Source: Capitulum mitella (taxonomy: Eukaryota > Arthropoda > Thecostraca > Pollicipedomorpha > Pollicipedidae). From it: DNA of 64,000 nucleotides. The stretch covers positions 25,654,923 to 25,718,922 of the forward strand of contig CP099847.1 of assembly GCA_030062745.1 (NCBI GenBank), given 5' to 3'. The notes beneath the pieces were generated by a model. That model saw nothing but the letters and a program-made list of their open reading frames with translations. It was not told the DNA's origin and did not search any database. Below, one piece after another: positions 21,011 to 32,800 of the stretch; the first letter of the stretch is position 1; each line of letters starts with the position of its first letter. A program made the translations under genes and the position numbers.

Positions 21011-23589
21011 ACAAACCTGGGCAGAAAAGCTGGCCACACACAGAGAAATGAGCTTATCTTTGATAAATTGGTGGTACTGTAAAGCTGGAACAAATGCACA
21101 CAAAGCCAAATGTAGCATGTATAAAATGTTGAAGCATGGTATGCAGCTAACTGAGCCTGAACCAGCCTAAGAAGAGCAAGTTGTAAACCGGACAAACAAA
21201 AGCCTCACAGAGTTGCATCAGAAAACACTAGGCCAACCATATGGTCCTTCAAACAGAACTTACTGTTGACTGGAAGTAAGTGGAAGATGACTGGTTGACA
21301 GTCATGGTGAATGGAGGCCTGCCAGTCTCCCCTCACAATGACTGACAACTGTATCACAGGTCGTCAGTTTGCCAGAAGCAGTGCTCCTCAGCAGTAGTCC
21401 TCCTGTATTGTGGTTCTGTGTCTTCTGCTCCAATTCTGGTTGTGTACACCAATCAAATAGCCTCCTTCACCACTTGAAGATTATGTTAACTGGAAGTAAA
21501 ACATACTTATGACTTTAAAGTCGGAACACACCTCAGACTTGTTCCACCCAAGTCTGTGCATTTTTACACCAGCACATGCTAACTGTTTTGCATACTGGCC
21601 TTTTTCCAACACTAGTCATCTCATACCAATGGCTTAGGAAGTGGAAATGCAAAACTGATAAAAAAAAAAACAGCACATCCATTTTCTTCATGAAGTAGGA
21701 CTGTCAGGCCCTCATACAACCCTGACACACTGGCATTTTCACCATTTATTGTGCCCCTTATACAAACTGATACAGAGGTCAATGTAATATTTTATCTTTT
21801 CTATTTCATGGTACTGTACACAATTATTGACTGTACACATGACTGTACACAATTACACAATCACCATACACATGACTGTACACATGACTGTACACAATTA
21901 CACAATCACCAATTTCATGGAATATCACAAAGAAACATCAACATTAACATCACTATTTTAGTCTTGCAAGATTTACAGAAGGCAGCATTGGGATGTAAAT
22001 TGCCTGAATACAACATTTCAAATTACAACTTCACTCCAATCTTCACTATTTCATGGAATACTATCAAGCAATATCATGTTAAAATCAGCATTTTAATCTC
22101 ACATGGTTTACAAAAAAACATCAATGAAATGTAAATTACCTGAAGGCAACATTTCAAATTATACCTTTGACATCTCACTTGATTATATTGATATGCAAGC
22201 TACCACTGGAGGGATTTAGTGTGACTGGTATGATAAACAGACCTGCAAGAGAATTATGCCTTCCACATGATACTTTACTGTACTGATTTGCAAGTTATCA
22301 CTGGGGATTTTTATGTGAATTGTATGGCAACCAGACCTGCAAGAAAATCAAGGCACTGAAACAGTTCATTTCTTTGTGCTTCTGTTACTATCATAGGCCT
22401 GTCAAATGAGACATGTTGTCACCTACCATGCTGCAAGTCTTGGAACCATGCACATGGTCCTGAAGATATTAATATTCACTAACTATAGCTGTCTGGACAA
22501 TGGCATATAAGTTAATACCTTTAACAGTCATGCTGAAATAAACTCATCTGACATAACTGCACTTCCTGGTAAGGGCTTCCAGATTTTGATGACATCCATA
22601 AAACCCAAGACCAAGAAAAAACCTTGTAAATGATGATTCGTTGCAGCTGCGCTGTCAACGTATTCTTGCCATTTGCTGGTGCTACACAAACCAAAGAATC
22701 TTGCATCATGGAGCTGTGTGATGAAAATATTTCAGTTCTTAAACCAAATTGCTGCTATATTAATATTACTGCAAAGACAAATCTTAAAGGAACATTTCAT
22801 AACACTAATTTTCCCCAAAACTGGCAATTTTGAGGCTTAACACAAATCTCCATTAAAAGGCAACAGGTGGTAGGGCTTTTAGGATTGGTGATACCTAGTT
22901 ATAACAGGTAAGCACATCAGGTGGCCAAATCTGTCTACTGAAATTTCAGTGGATGTACAAAACAGTCAATTAAGATGGGATTTCTGGCTGCCAAAATATG
23001 CCCTACTACACAAACTTTTTCTTCTTCCCTACTGTACACATTTGGCCATCCTGCAAAAACATCACGTCTATGTGTTTTAGGGAGACTGGATAATGCAGGA
23101 TTATGTCAATGCATGATCTGATTTGTAAAAGACCCTTGGTACTCTAAAATAAAATTTATAACCTAGTTTGAAACCATGCATGAAAAAAACAAAATTGTTG
23201 ACATGGCTAAAATGCATGTGGTACTTTAACAGACTAGACTGCAAACTCTGCACAAAATTGCACCTAAAACCCACATGACCTAATTTGCTTCATTAACACA
23301 ACAAGCAACAGAACATTTAACAGTATACAACTACACTCACACCAGTGCCCTACAGCCCTACACTGACAATAATAAATAATAGTTAGCATCTTCCATGTCA
23401 TGTTTTTTCATATGCTTTTACATGTTTAAAATAAGGGCATCAAGAAACATTATGGCAGAAACATTTGTGCCATAAACCAGATATATACCTATCAGGGCTT
23501 TTTCCATTGGGCTTGACATGACCCTGCAGTGGGCCCAGGCACTGGATATGTACATATCTTCTGGTGAAATTACATGGGAGATAAGTGAA
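20821..23589. other. CpG-depleted region upstream of USP28 exon a
   Basis: AT-rich DNA with single-digit CpG count over 2.8 kb, against dense CpG in most of the window. It contains short degenerate duplications (two related units at about 21915-22030 and 22050-22170, others near 22190-22350) and a TGTACA-rich stretch at 21825-21910. No convincing coding exon was seen. Confidence 0.7.
22573..22676 (+). repeat. Inverted duplicate, CpG-decayed copy
   Basis: About 104 bp matching the minus strand of 23875-23976 (landmarks TAAGGGCTTCCAGATTT, ATGATGATTCGT, GCAGCTGCGCTGT, AACGTATTCTTGCCATTTG). The reading frame is broken here. Confidence 0.85.
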
Positions 23590-24440
23590 CACATCATTCG
23601 GATGGTTTTACAGTAGCTCGACTACATTTCAAAACAGATGAAATGCATTTGAAAATACCGTTTCCCCGGAATCTGGCACGCGGCAATTCCTAGTCATACC
23701 ATAATACCCATAGCAGATTGTTTAGCCTGTCCCGACGCTCTAGATCTCTTTCTAGTACGTCATATAAACCAAACGCAGGGAATGTAATGACATTTGGCAT
23801 TTCAATTAAGGACAAAAAACAAATGAATGCAGTACACCTACCGTTCCCGAGAACGCCCATCACACAAATGGCAAGAATACGTTCACAGCGCAGCTGCGAC
23901 GAATCATCATTCGCAAGGTTCTTTCTTGGTCTTTGGGTTTCATGAACGTAATCGAAATCTGGAAGCCCTTACGCAATAAGGGTAACCTTGAAGAGAGCTG
24001 CGTGCTTTGACCGTTGCTGTGCGGTGAGTTTTGTTTAAATAAAAAAAAGCTTTCAGGACCTTTTTATTATTTAAGATAAACAGAGAGCGCTTCAAAACGG
24101 GATTTTGGCGAACTTAACGTGCCGTGAAATAACGTCAGACCTGCAACTCTCGTATGACGCTATACACTTCGTGTGGCACTACGCCACTAAATGCTTACGG
24201 GCTGTAATACCGCGGTTTCTTAAATACCAAGACCAGCATGACCGTGAGGGGCGTTGGAAAGCACGTCTGTTTCAAGCCTCCAACAGTTGGTGTAGTTGTA
24301 AGTGTTATCTTTCCCTCGAAGAATTATCTTTTGAATAATCCAGTCTAATACAATATTAGGCAAAAGTTGGTTTGAATGTATTATTTGACCTTGTTTTTCC
24401 GGACTCTTGGGATTTTTGGGGTGGTTGACTGACTGTGAAA
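23590..24440. promoter_or_regulatory. CpG-retaining block between USP28 and TERT; candidate bidirectional promoter
   Basis: Ordinary CpG frequency here, with near-total CpG loss on both sides. It lies between the divergent USP28 and TERT genes. It holds a good plus-strand 5' splice site (GCG|GTGAGT at 24021-24029) and a good minus-strand one (AACG|GTAGGT near 23840), so first exons of both genes could be here. No start codon could be tied in phase to USP28 exon a. Confidence 0.4.
23875..23976 (-). repeat. Inverted duplicate, intact copy
   Basis: Partner of 22573-22676. The minus strand here stays open through GFQISITFMKPKDQERTLRM and then RRSCAVNVFLPF before TGA. Not recognised as a known protein; could be a dispersed repeat unit or a small exon. 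Confidence 0.7.
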
Positions 24441-25158
24441 AAACCAAGGTCTTAAAGCACGAAATACACATAGTGGCTTAGTGGTCTTAGAACTTACCAA
24501 GGCTCATCAGTAGCCGGTGGGTGCAGGTGCCTTTTTACTCATCTTTACTTCAAAATAAAGGAACCAGTTGCTATTTCATCATATTGTTTTTTTGGTGCTA
24601 CCAATTGGTGCTAAAATGCATAGGTGTGGGAATGTTTCAGAAAATGGGGGTGCCAAAGCCAATTTTGAAGTGGATTGGTGATTCTTTCCATGCATCCCCC
24701 TGGGTTAATGCTCAGCATTTTTGGAAAGTGGGGGTGCCCAGCACCGACGGACCCTGTCATTCCAACACCTATGGTAAAATGTATTCTTAATGTGGTGCAT
24801 ATTTCAGCAAATATTTATTGAGCCATAGAAATGTTTTAATTATGCTGCAGTGATGTTCTTCCCGACACCTAAAGTTTTGTGCCCTGGAACCACAAATTGA
24901 ATGATTTGTCCAACATGTCACCAACCTGATGAAGTTCTGTTGTATGATGTGCAGCACATGGCAGTACTGAAAATATATTTTAGATGGTGCAACCTCATTT
25001 CCCTGACTGAACTTAAACATATGTCATTGGTGTGCTCAATGAGGGGATGTTGAAATAAATACAAAAAAACAATATGATAGTACTCATCAATTTACAGCAT
25101 GTCAAGTCACAGCAGATAACTGCTCCTGAAGCACTTGGTATCCAGAACCTTAGGAGAT
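24441..25158. other. CpG-poor region before TERT, with an imperfect inverted repeat
   Basis: AT-rich and CpG-poor. Sequence near 24616-24636 (ATAGGTGTGGGAATG) recurs inverted near 24755-24772, enclosing about 150 bp, as in a small non-autonomous transposon. An in-frame TAA at 25117 closes the TERT frame upstream. Confidence 0.4.
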
Positions 25159-27339
25159 ATGTTTTCCCAGACTGGGTTGTTACCTAGCAGCTCATTCCAA
25201 GTCATGGAGCCAGGTGATACCAGTAAGCTTAGCTCCACCAAGACAGATCACATAAAACAGCGCAAAACAAGGCGCAGGAAGAGACAGACATGGACCTGTC
25301 CAAGCCGTGCCAGCAGGATCACAACAACCGCTGCCTTCATGGAAATCCCTTTCACCTACATCCTGTACTCCCGCAATGCCCATCCTGTATTTCCCACTTT
25401 GCACCCACTGCACGCGGCCGGTGGTGCCAAGCACGCTCGGGTCAGGGAGCTGCTGCTCCAGATCCTGGAGACGCAAGTGAACAGTTCGCCGACGGTGGTG
25501 CCGGCCGCCTCGGCCGCCTGCCGCCGCCGACTCTGTGAGCTGCTGGCGCTGCTGCTGGCCCGGCGGCGCCGCTGCCGGCCGGCGGCGTTGCTGGCGCGCC
25601 GCTGCGGCGCCGGCGCTGGCCCCGTGCCGCCCGGCACGCTGGCGTCGGCGCTGCGCGCGCTGCTGCGCCGCCTGCTGCCGGCCGACCTGCTGGGGCCGCG
25701 TCGCCTGGAGGCCGCCACCGGTCACCTGCTGGCGCTCGGCCGGCACGACGTGCTCTGCGTCGGCGACGTGACGCGGGGCCTGCGCGTGCGCGGCCGCGCC
25801 TGGCTGCGCGGCGAGCCAGCGCACGTGGCGGTCGCCCTGCTGGCGCGCGTCGCCGTCTGGGCGCTGCGCACCCTCGTGTTGGACGTGCTGCGCGCGCACT
25901 TCTACGTCACCGAGCTGATGCAGCCGCGCCTGCAGCTGGGCTACTTCCTGAAGCAGCGCTGGCAGGCAGCGGCGGCGGCCGAGCTGGGCCGGATGGTTGC
26001 GTCCGGCGCGCTGAAGCCGTTCGCGGTCGGCGTCACCGCCGCCGCCGGCCGGCTCCGCTTCTTGCCGAAGCCGTCGGGCGGGCTGCGGCCGGTGGTGGCG
26101 CTGCCGGCGACGGCCGCCGCCAAGGAGCGCTGGGCGCAGCTGCGCGCTGTGCTGCAGCACCCGGCGCTGCGGCCACCCGAGTCGGCCGCCGACCGCCGCC
26201 TCCTGCACGCCCGCTGGCGCCAGTTCGCCGCCGGCCGCCGCCGCCTGCCGTCGCCGCTCTTCTACGTGCGCGTGGACGTGCGAGACGCGTACGGCTCGGT
26301 GGTGCACGCCACGCTGCTGCGCGTGCTGCGCGAGCGTCTGTCGGCGCTGCCGGCGCGGGTGACGCTGTGCCGGCGGCCGCGCGGCGGCCTCGCCATCTGG
26401 GACGGCGCGGCCGCCGGCGCTCGCGTGACTCTCGACACGGCGGACGTGTCGCGTGAGGTCGCCTGCCTGGTCTCCGGACAGATGGTGCGGTATGGCCGGC
26501 GGGTTTTCACGTTCGCGCGCGGCCTGCCGCAGGGCGGCCCGCTGTCGGCCGTGCTGTGCGACCTCTACTACGGCGCCATGCTGCGGCGCGTGGCGGACTG
26601 GTGCTTCCCGGCCGAGCCGCAGGCGGCGCTGCTGCTGCTGCGCTCGGTCGACGACGTGCTGCTGCTGACCGAGCGGCGACAGGCGGCGCTGCGCTTCCTG
26701 CGGCGGCTGCAGGCCGGCGTCGACGAGTTCCACTGCCGCCTGAACCCGGACAAGACGCGAACCAACCTGTTCGCCGCCGCCGGCCCCGAGGTGCCGTTCC
26801 TCGGCACCGCGTTCCACGTGGAGACGCTGGAGGCGGCGCCCGACTTCGGCGCGTACGACGGCGTCGACATGCGCTTCACGTTCCGCACGGCGCGGCTGCG
26901 GCGGCCGGGCGAGTACTTGCGCGCGCGGCTCTGGTACCTGGCCGCCGTGCGGCTGCAGCCGTTGCACTGGGACCCGCGTATCAACAGCCCACAGCGGCTG
27001 CGGCGCTCGCTGCAGGCTCACCTGGCGCTGACGGCCCGCCGCTACCTGGCGCTCTTGGCCCGCCTGCGCATGGACCGCGACGAGCGTAACGCGACGTTCC
27101 TGGCGCGCGCCGCGGCGCTCAGCTGGCGGCGCGTGGCCGGCGTGCTGGCGCGCTACGCCCGGGAGGGCGGGTACGCCGCCTGGGCGGACGGCGGCACGGT
27201 GCGCCGCGCCGGGGCGGCCGCCTTCCTGCAGGAGCTGCCGCCGGAGATGGGGGCGCTAAGGAGGGAGGTCAGGAGGGCCGGCCGGCGACCTCTGCCCGGA
27301 GGTCGGCCGCCGGTCGCTGCTACCGTCACGTCCCGGTGA
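25159..27339 (+). CDS. TERT: Telomerase reverse transcriptase (TERT), single visible exon
   Basis: Catalytic subunit of telomerase, which copies telomere repeats from its RNA in the nucleus. From ATG 25159 it has 726 codons. In order: a T2/CP-like piece TYILYSRNAHPVFPTLHPL, RNA-binding blocks (LLPADLLGPRR; RGLRVRGRAWL), FYVTE, motifs 1-2 LRFLPKPSGGLRPVV, motif A FYVRVDVRDAYGSV (Asp codon 26275-26277), motif B GLPQGGPLSAVL, motif C LLLRSVDDVLLL (Asp codons 26650-26655), D/E blocks ending VETLE, and a C-terminal thumb extension. hTERT has FYVTE, IPKPDGLRPIV, VDVTGAY, GIPQGS and LVDD at these places. No TEN domain is visible and the A-B insertion is short, as in insect TERTs. The start is uncertain: the frame is open from 25120, other ATGs are at 25204 and 25339, and upstream exons are possible. 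USP28 runs divergently. Confidence 0.93.
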   Translation: MFSQTGLLPSSSFQVMEPGDTSKLSSTKTDHIKQRKTRRRKRQTWTCPSRASRITTTAAFMEIPFTYILYSRNAHPVFPTLHPLHAAGGAKHARVRELLLQILETQVNSSPTVVPAASAACRRRLCELLALLLARRRRCRPAALLARRCGAGAGPVPPGTLASALRALLRRLLPADLLGPRRLEAATGHLLALGRHDVLCVGDVTRGLRVRGRAWLRGEPAHVAVALLARVAVWALRTLVLDVLRAHFYVTELMQPRLQLGYFLKQRWQAAAAAELGRMVASGALKPFAVGVTAAAGRLRFLPKPSGGLRPVVALPATAAAKERWAQLRAVLQHPALRPPESAADRRLLHARWRQFAAGRRRLPSPLFYVRVDVRDAYGSVVHATLLRVLRERLSALPARVTLCRRPRGGLAIWDGAAAGARVTLDTADVSREVACLVSGQMVRYGRRVFTFARGLPQGGPLSAVLCDLYYGAMLRRVADWCFPAEPQAALLLLRSVDDVLLLTERRQAALRFLRRLQAGVDEFHCRLNPDKTRTNLFAAAGPEVPFLGTAFHVETLEAAPDFGAYDGVDMRFTFRTARLRRPGEYLRARLWYLAAVRLQPLHWDPRINSPQRLRRSLQAHLALTARRYLALLARLRMDRDERNATFLARAAALSWRRVAGVLARYAREGGYAAWADGGTVRRAGAAAFLQELPPEMGALRREVRRAGRRPLPGGRPPVAATVTSR

Positions 27340-29094
27340 AGAGGACCCTCTCACCCGCCCCGTCGCGTTTATGATGCATTGTCATCGCTGCGCTTTGAAC
27401 GGGTTCGGTCCGTTGTTGTGATGTGGCGTCACTGATGGAATGTGAACGTGTGAGCTGTTTGGTGTACTCGTTGGACGCATTGCCGTCATCAACAGGCGGT
27501 AGGGTGCGAAGGATACCGGCACGCTTTAACTCCGCGAGGGTTGATGCTTAGGTTTTGCACTGAAGCGTGGTTTTGTCATACAGCGCTGCTTGAAGTTCTT
27601 TGATTTTTGACTGCCTGTCTGTCAAAAATTGCAGACATTTGGGGCGTTTACCGCGTGACGGAATCATTGTGCACATGTTGCGATAACAGATACGCCGAAG
27701 TGTGAAGAACCCCGCGTAGGTCAGTATGGGAGTGGGGCGTCCTTGGCCCTCGTTGCACCGTTCGGGTCGGACTTACGGCGGATTAGCTGAGCCGGAAACT
27801 GAGTCATCCTGAGCCAAGGTGATGCAAAACTATCGAATAGACGCGTCATCCGTACGACCAAATGAGGCTTATCCGGCAAACTACGGCTGTGAGAGCGTTG
27901 CTATTTCAAACACGTCTTGCGTGGAACGTCAGACATTCGATCCCTGAAAACGCAGCCTCCCCGTTCCGTTCCCGAAGACAGCTCCGGCGCGGAGGTGGCC
28001 CGGCCGCCCGAGGCGGTCGTCCGCGGCGCGCCGGCACCGCCTGACGTCACGGCCCGAATCGATGCGCCAGCTGTCCGGCGGCTGCCGCTCGGCGGCGGCA
28101 GGTCACGCCGAACCACATCCGGAACCTCGCAGGCGGCGGCGGCCCGTCGACGCCGCCCGGGGCGGAGGCGCCGCGCTGCCCAGGTCGATCGCTCGGCGAT
28201 ATCCGGCATTCCGGGCGGTCCGCGGCCGGCGTCCGGCGCACACTCCGGCTCGGGTATTAAGCGGCATGTATTCAGGAACAAATGACAGTAGCGATGAGTC
28301 CCGTTCACAAAGATGAGGAGTACATTACAACGTTGTGTGTGCGCACGCGCGGGCGCGGCTCCGACACAGACACGTCACGACTATAAAACCGCGCCACGCG
28401 GCCGCGCGCCAATGGAGATGAGACGCCCCGGGGCGGACAAAACACGCAGAAAGTCTGCAACTCTGGAAACGTCCTCGACAATCTCAACAGCCCGGCTAAC
28501 GGTAAAGCTTGCTCGCCGGCCGGCCGGCGGCGGACGGCCGGGGCCGTGCCCGAGTCCGCGCCGGCCGCCCAAGCCGCGTCCCTCGTGCACGGATAGACCG
28601 ATTCAAGTAATTAACACTGGCACAGTGCAGAGAAGCGCCGGGCAAGCACGCCGCCCGCACCGCCAGCCGAAACGGCGGCCGACAGACGCGGCCGGCCGCC
28701 GCTGCAAACCATATATCACATTCATATACGCGCCAATGCGGTTACACATGCGCATATGTAAACAGAATTCAAGGCAGAGCTTCCAAAGAGCGTCACAATG
28801 TCCCCTGAGCCCTCGAGACATTGGGATCCCTTTGGATAACGAACATCGCACGCGTGACTTATAAAAAGTGGTGACAGCGGCGGTGGCCGGGCGGCGGCGG
28901 GCGCATGCGCAGAACAACAAACTCCGCACTCTTCACGGCATATACGCTCTCTATCCATATATCGCATTGTTCATACATAGAATGTGTGTATGCCCTCGGT
29001 TGCCGCGCGCTCGGCGGGCGTCTAGCGGCGGCTGCCCTTCGTGGGTGGGCGCGCCGGGCCGCCGGGCGGCCGCGCGCGCGCGGCGCCGGCGCAG
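27340..29094. other. TERT 3' region and GC-rich island
   Basis: 27340-27950 is ordinary mixed DNA after the TERT stop; no AATAAA was found. 27960-28720 is GC- and CpG-rich without a supported exon. It lies between the convergent 3' ends of TERT and SPRED. Confidence 0.45.
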
Positions 29095-29670
29095 CTAGGG
29101 GTGCGTCGACGGGCCGTGCCTGCCGCCGCACGCGTGACACCGCCGGCAGCAGCGGTAGCAGCCGGCCAGCGGCGGGTAGCAGCACAGACAGGGCAGCAGC
29201 GCGGCCAGCAGCGCCAGGCCCAGCCAGCGGCGCGCGCAGCGCTCCTCGCGCGGCGCGCAGGCGCACGGCCGGCTGCCGAAGTCGCCCTCCGAGTCGGAGC
29301 AGCAGTGGTAGAGCATGCACTGCGCCGCCGGCATGCACGTCACGGCGTCCAGACACGTCCGCACCGGGTCCGGCGCGTACTCGCACTCGCCCCGGGCGTT
29401 GCTGGCCTCGTCGTACGGCTCCTGGCAGTGGCGGCAGCGGGGCGCCGGCGGCCGCCGCGGCTCCACGCGCCGCTTGCCCTTGCCCGGCAGCGGCGGCTGC
29501 GTGAGGTGCAGCACCTCGCCGGCGCCGGCGCGCTTCAGAGCCTCCTTCTGGCGCACCAGATCCTCCATGGCAGGGTAGCTGTACTCGTGCTTGGGGGGCC
29601 GGTCGCGCGCGAACTGCACGTACGGGTACTCGGAGCCGGCGCTCTCGTCCGAGTGGGGCCCGGCCGAGCC

Positions 29671-29718
<48 letters not shown>

Positions 29719-29853
29719 CGGCGCCGCCGCCGCCAGCGGGCCGAACGACATGCGGTGCAGCGGCGCCGACTGCGGCGAGGCGGCCGTCTGACGCGACACG
29801 GACGAGTCCGACGACGAGCGGCTGTCGTAGCGGTCCACGGGCAGCTCCAGCGT
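29095..29853 (-). CDS. Spred: SPRED exon 5: linker and Sprouty domain, stop
   Basis: Acceptor GCGCCTGTTGCAG, phase 0, ending in TAG at 29095-29097. It contains [20 protein letters not shown] (SPRED: SSYVRFAKGEVPKHDYNYP), a Gly run of about 13, then the Sprouty domain with [41 protein letters not shown] and the final Cys-rich membrane-binding segment [16 protein letters not shown]. Confidence 0.94.
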
Positions 29854-32800
29854 CTGCAACAGGCGCGCCGACCGGCCGTGTCACAGGTGGCGCCACCGGC
29901 GCCGCGCGCCGCTGCAGTGGCGCAGAGCAGCGCAGAGGCGGCTCAGACAGGACGGCCTCTCTAACCGACGAAAAAAAAAAACAGCACGACAGGGTAAATG
30001 CGGCTCAACTTTTGAGCGAGGCCGGCAATAATCATCAGCCCTGTTACGATCAAGACGCCCTTACGATCGTCTGGCGCGGAGCAGAAATCGCGCCACCTGG
30101 CAATCGGCGCGGCTGAAAATAAAACATTGATCGCCCCCGTTCTAAATCTGGCGTTCGTTTCCGGTCGTTAACGTCAGTTCAGGACATTCTTTGAACGACA
30201 CTTCGCGTGTCCGCCGAACGCTTCGTGCCCGAGGTGGGAGTGCGAATGAACTCGAAATAAGTTCGTCCACCTCGCTGTGGGCCTGAGTGCAAATTACGTG
30301 TTGAAACAACAACCGGTGAAACATGTCACTGATTCTGTTCCCCGCGAAATCCCGGTGTGTCCGCAACCACCACGCCCACATCCGGCCGCAAATCTCGCCT
30401 GGCAGCTCCTCCGTTAGCGCCGAGCCAGCGGGGCGGCCGCTACCACACGGGCGCGCGCTCCGCCGCCGGCCGGGCCGGCGCACTCACCATGAACACGTCA
30501 TTGTCTCCGAGATCTGCAGACGGCGGCAGCGGCGGCGGGGGCCGTTCGTGGAGCGGCGGCCGCGGGGGCGGCGGGTCGTGCGGCGGTGGCGGCGGCGGCG
30601 GCGGCGGCGGAGGCGGAGGCGGCTCGTACAGGGGTGACGATTCCGAGTCGGAGAGGCCTGCCGGCGACGGGTGGCGGTCAGCGATCGGCGTGAGCTTGGC
30701 CCACCGTCGCGTCGGCTCCCCGCCCACGGCGCACCGCGACCGGCTGCTCCCTGGCCGTTACAACCGCAGGGCTGGGCACGCCCCAACGACACCGAAATAT
30801 ACCCCCGAACCGCAGCTAGTCATGCGGGCATTTAGTCCCCACTGACAGATTGCAGGGCGCCCACAACCTCATACCGCAGTCATGAACCAGTCTGCCCGTC
30901 CAGAAAAAGACGGGACCGGCCCAAGGACACGGGGTTGCATACCAACATAACGTCCTGTCGCAGAGTAACTGAAATAGCCCGTCGGTCGCCGCGTTTACGA
31001 GGCTCTGCCGGCGGCCAGTCCGCGGCCGGCACGGCCTCTCGCTGGCCGGTCCCGGCCGGACGCCGGTGGGCGCGTGCCCCGCGTCCTCGGCGGCCGGCCG
31101 CTGCGCCGGCGGTCACGAATTCGGCTATATCTGCCGGCCGAGTCTGGGCGGGGGCGGACCGGTCGATCGTTCCGGCCACCGCCCCGCCGGCGGTGACGCC
31201 CCCCCCCCTCCGCCGACAGGCCGGCCGGCCGGCCGCTCTTCGGGCCGGCGCCGCAGCGTGGGCGGCTGTGCGTGTGGCAGCAGCCGCCAACACTCTCAAG
31301 TGCCGCCTTAATGGTGCTGGGATAAGCGCACGCGAAGAAGAGGGCGTGTTCGGAAAGCCTGTTGTTCCCATTCACGGGAGTAACAAGCGGAACCAGGCCC
31401 CTGTCTGAGGCCCCGCCTACCCGGTTCCGACACGGCGAAGCAGCCGCCCACCAGATGACTTTTACCCACAGAGGTCCCGGGGAAAACACGTCAAGGTGCT
31501 CACGCGTCAGCCGGTGGGTGCACTGTGCTACACCAATCACCCGCATTCAGTCACACAGCAGCGTCCTGCCGGCTGCATGCAGATCGCCGTTTCCCAACAG
31601 AACAGCGGTCCAGGGAACGCAACCGAACCGAATAAGCAGCGAATCGACAGGGGCAACACCGAGCGAGAGCATGAAGGAGTCACACGACACCAACCAGGAC
31701 TCGGGACTCGTCACGACTGGACTCGTCAACGATTTCGAGTGGCGACTGATCATGGACGGACTGGATGCGAGCGTGTGAGGAAGATTCGAACAGTGCTTGG
31801 GAACACATCGGTCTTGTCACTGCTGAGGGTTAGCACACATGCCATGGTTCCCAGGTTGGAGACGACAGATAGCAAGGACGCCACGTCTCAGCAGTGGCAG
31901 ATATCACACAGGAGAAAAACGACTGACGAAAAAGCTGCTCAAGCTAGCCAATACTTCATAAAGTAGGAACTTACCCCGTTTTGATTTGTTCAGGAGGATG
32001 TAAGAGGTGAGAGAAAAAAGAGAAACGGAACGTTAGCTCTGTCGCAGCAGCGCACACAACAGGCCACAGAACGATACGAAGAGGCCAGGACGGCGCATGA
32101 GGGTTGCATATTATCGCAAACACACGTTCAAACAGCATATAACAGTGGATGCCCGAGAAACATGGAATCAAACTGTCCGCTCATGTCGTCAGCTTCCAGA
32201 GTACCGACCGGAACATCACCCTCGCCCCGCACACCTGGCTTCCGGTGATAAAATCACACCTCCCACCGCAAAGGCCGCATGTGACAGACAGACGGACAAA
32301 TGATGACTCAGGGCCGCCGCCACGAGTGGTCCCCTCAGCAGCGCCGCCAGCAGCCGGGGCCCCGTTGCCCGAACTTCCCGGCGCCGGCGGTGCACGGCCC
32401 CGATGCCGAGCGTGTCGGCCGCGGGGGCGGGAGCGGGTGAATCAGCCGCGTCCGGCGCCTGTCGTCGCGAACGCCTCCGCGCCGCCGCGCGTGACGAACA
32501 GGCGCGCAGCTGGACGCGGCCGCCGGCCCGGCACATGTGCCGCGACACAGGTGGGGCGGCGGCCGCCTCCGGACGGGCTCGCCGCGCTGCGCCGGCCGAC
32601 ACCGACCCCCGGCGACACGCCGCCGGACAGGACACCTGACAGTCAGACCCCGCCAGGTCCGGATACCTGTGGAGGGAACCCGGCCGACACCGACCCCCGG
32701 CGACACGACGCCGGATAGGACACCCGACAGTCAGACGCCGCTAGGTCCGGATACCTGCGGAGGGAACCCGGCCGACGGGCCGCAGAACCCTCGCTGACGG

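Noticed and set aside
23838..23860. USP28 first exon ending at the minus-strand GTAGGT donor (ATGGGCGTTCTCGGGAACG)
   Set aside because: It ends in phase 1 whereas exon a starts in phase 0, so it cannot join directly.
25192..27021. 609-codon minus-strand frame opposite TERT
   Set aside because: A mirror of the TERT coding strand with Gln/Arg/His-rich low-complexity product; all conserved motifs are on the plus strand.
28859..29964. Long minus (345-codon) and plus (307-codon) frames over SPRED exon 5
   Set aside because: Alternative frames of a GC-rich exon; only the frame with the Sprouty domain is conserved.
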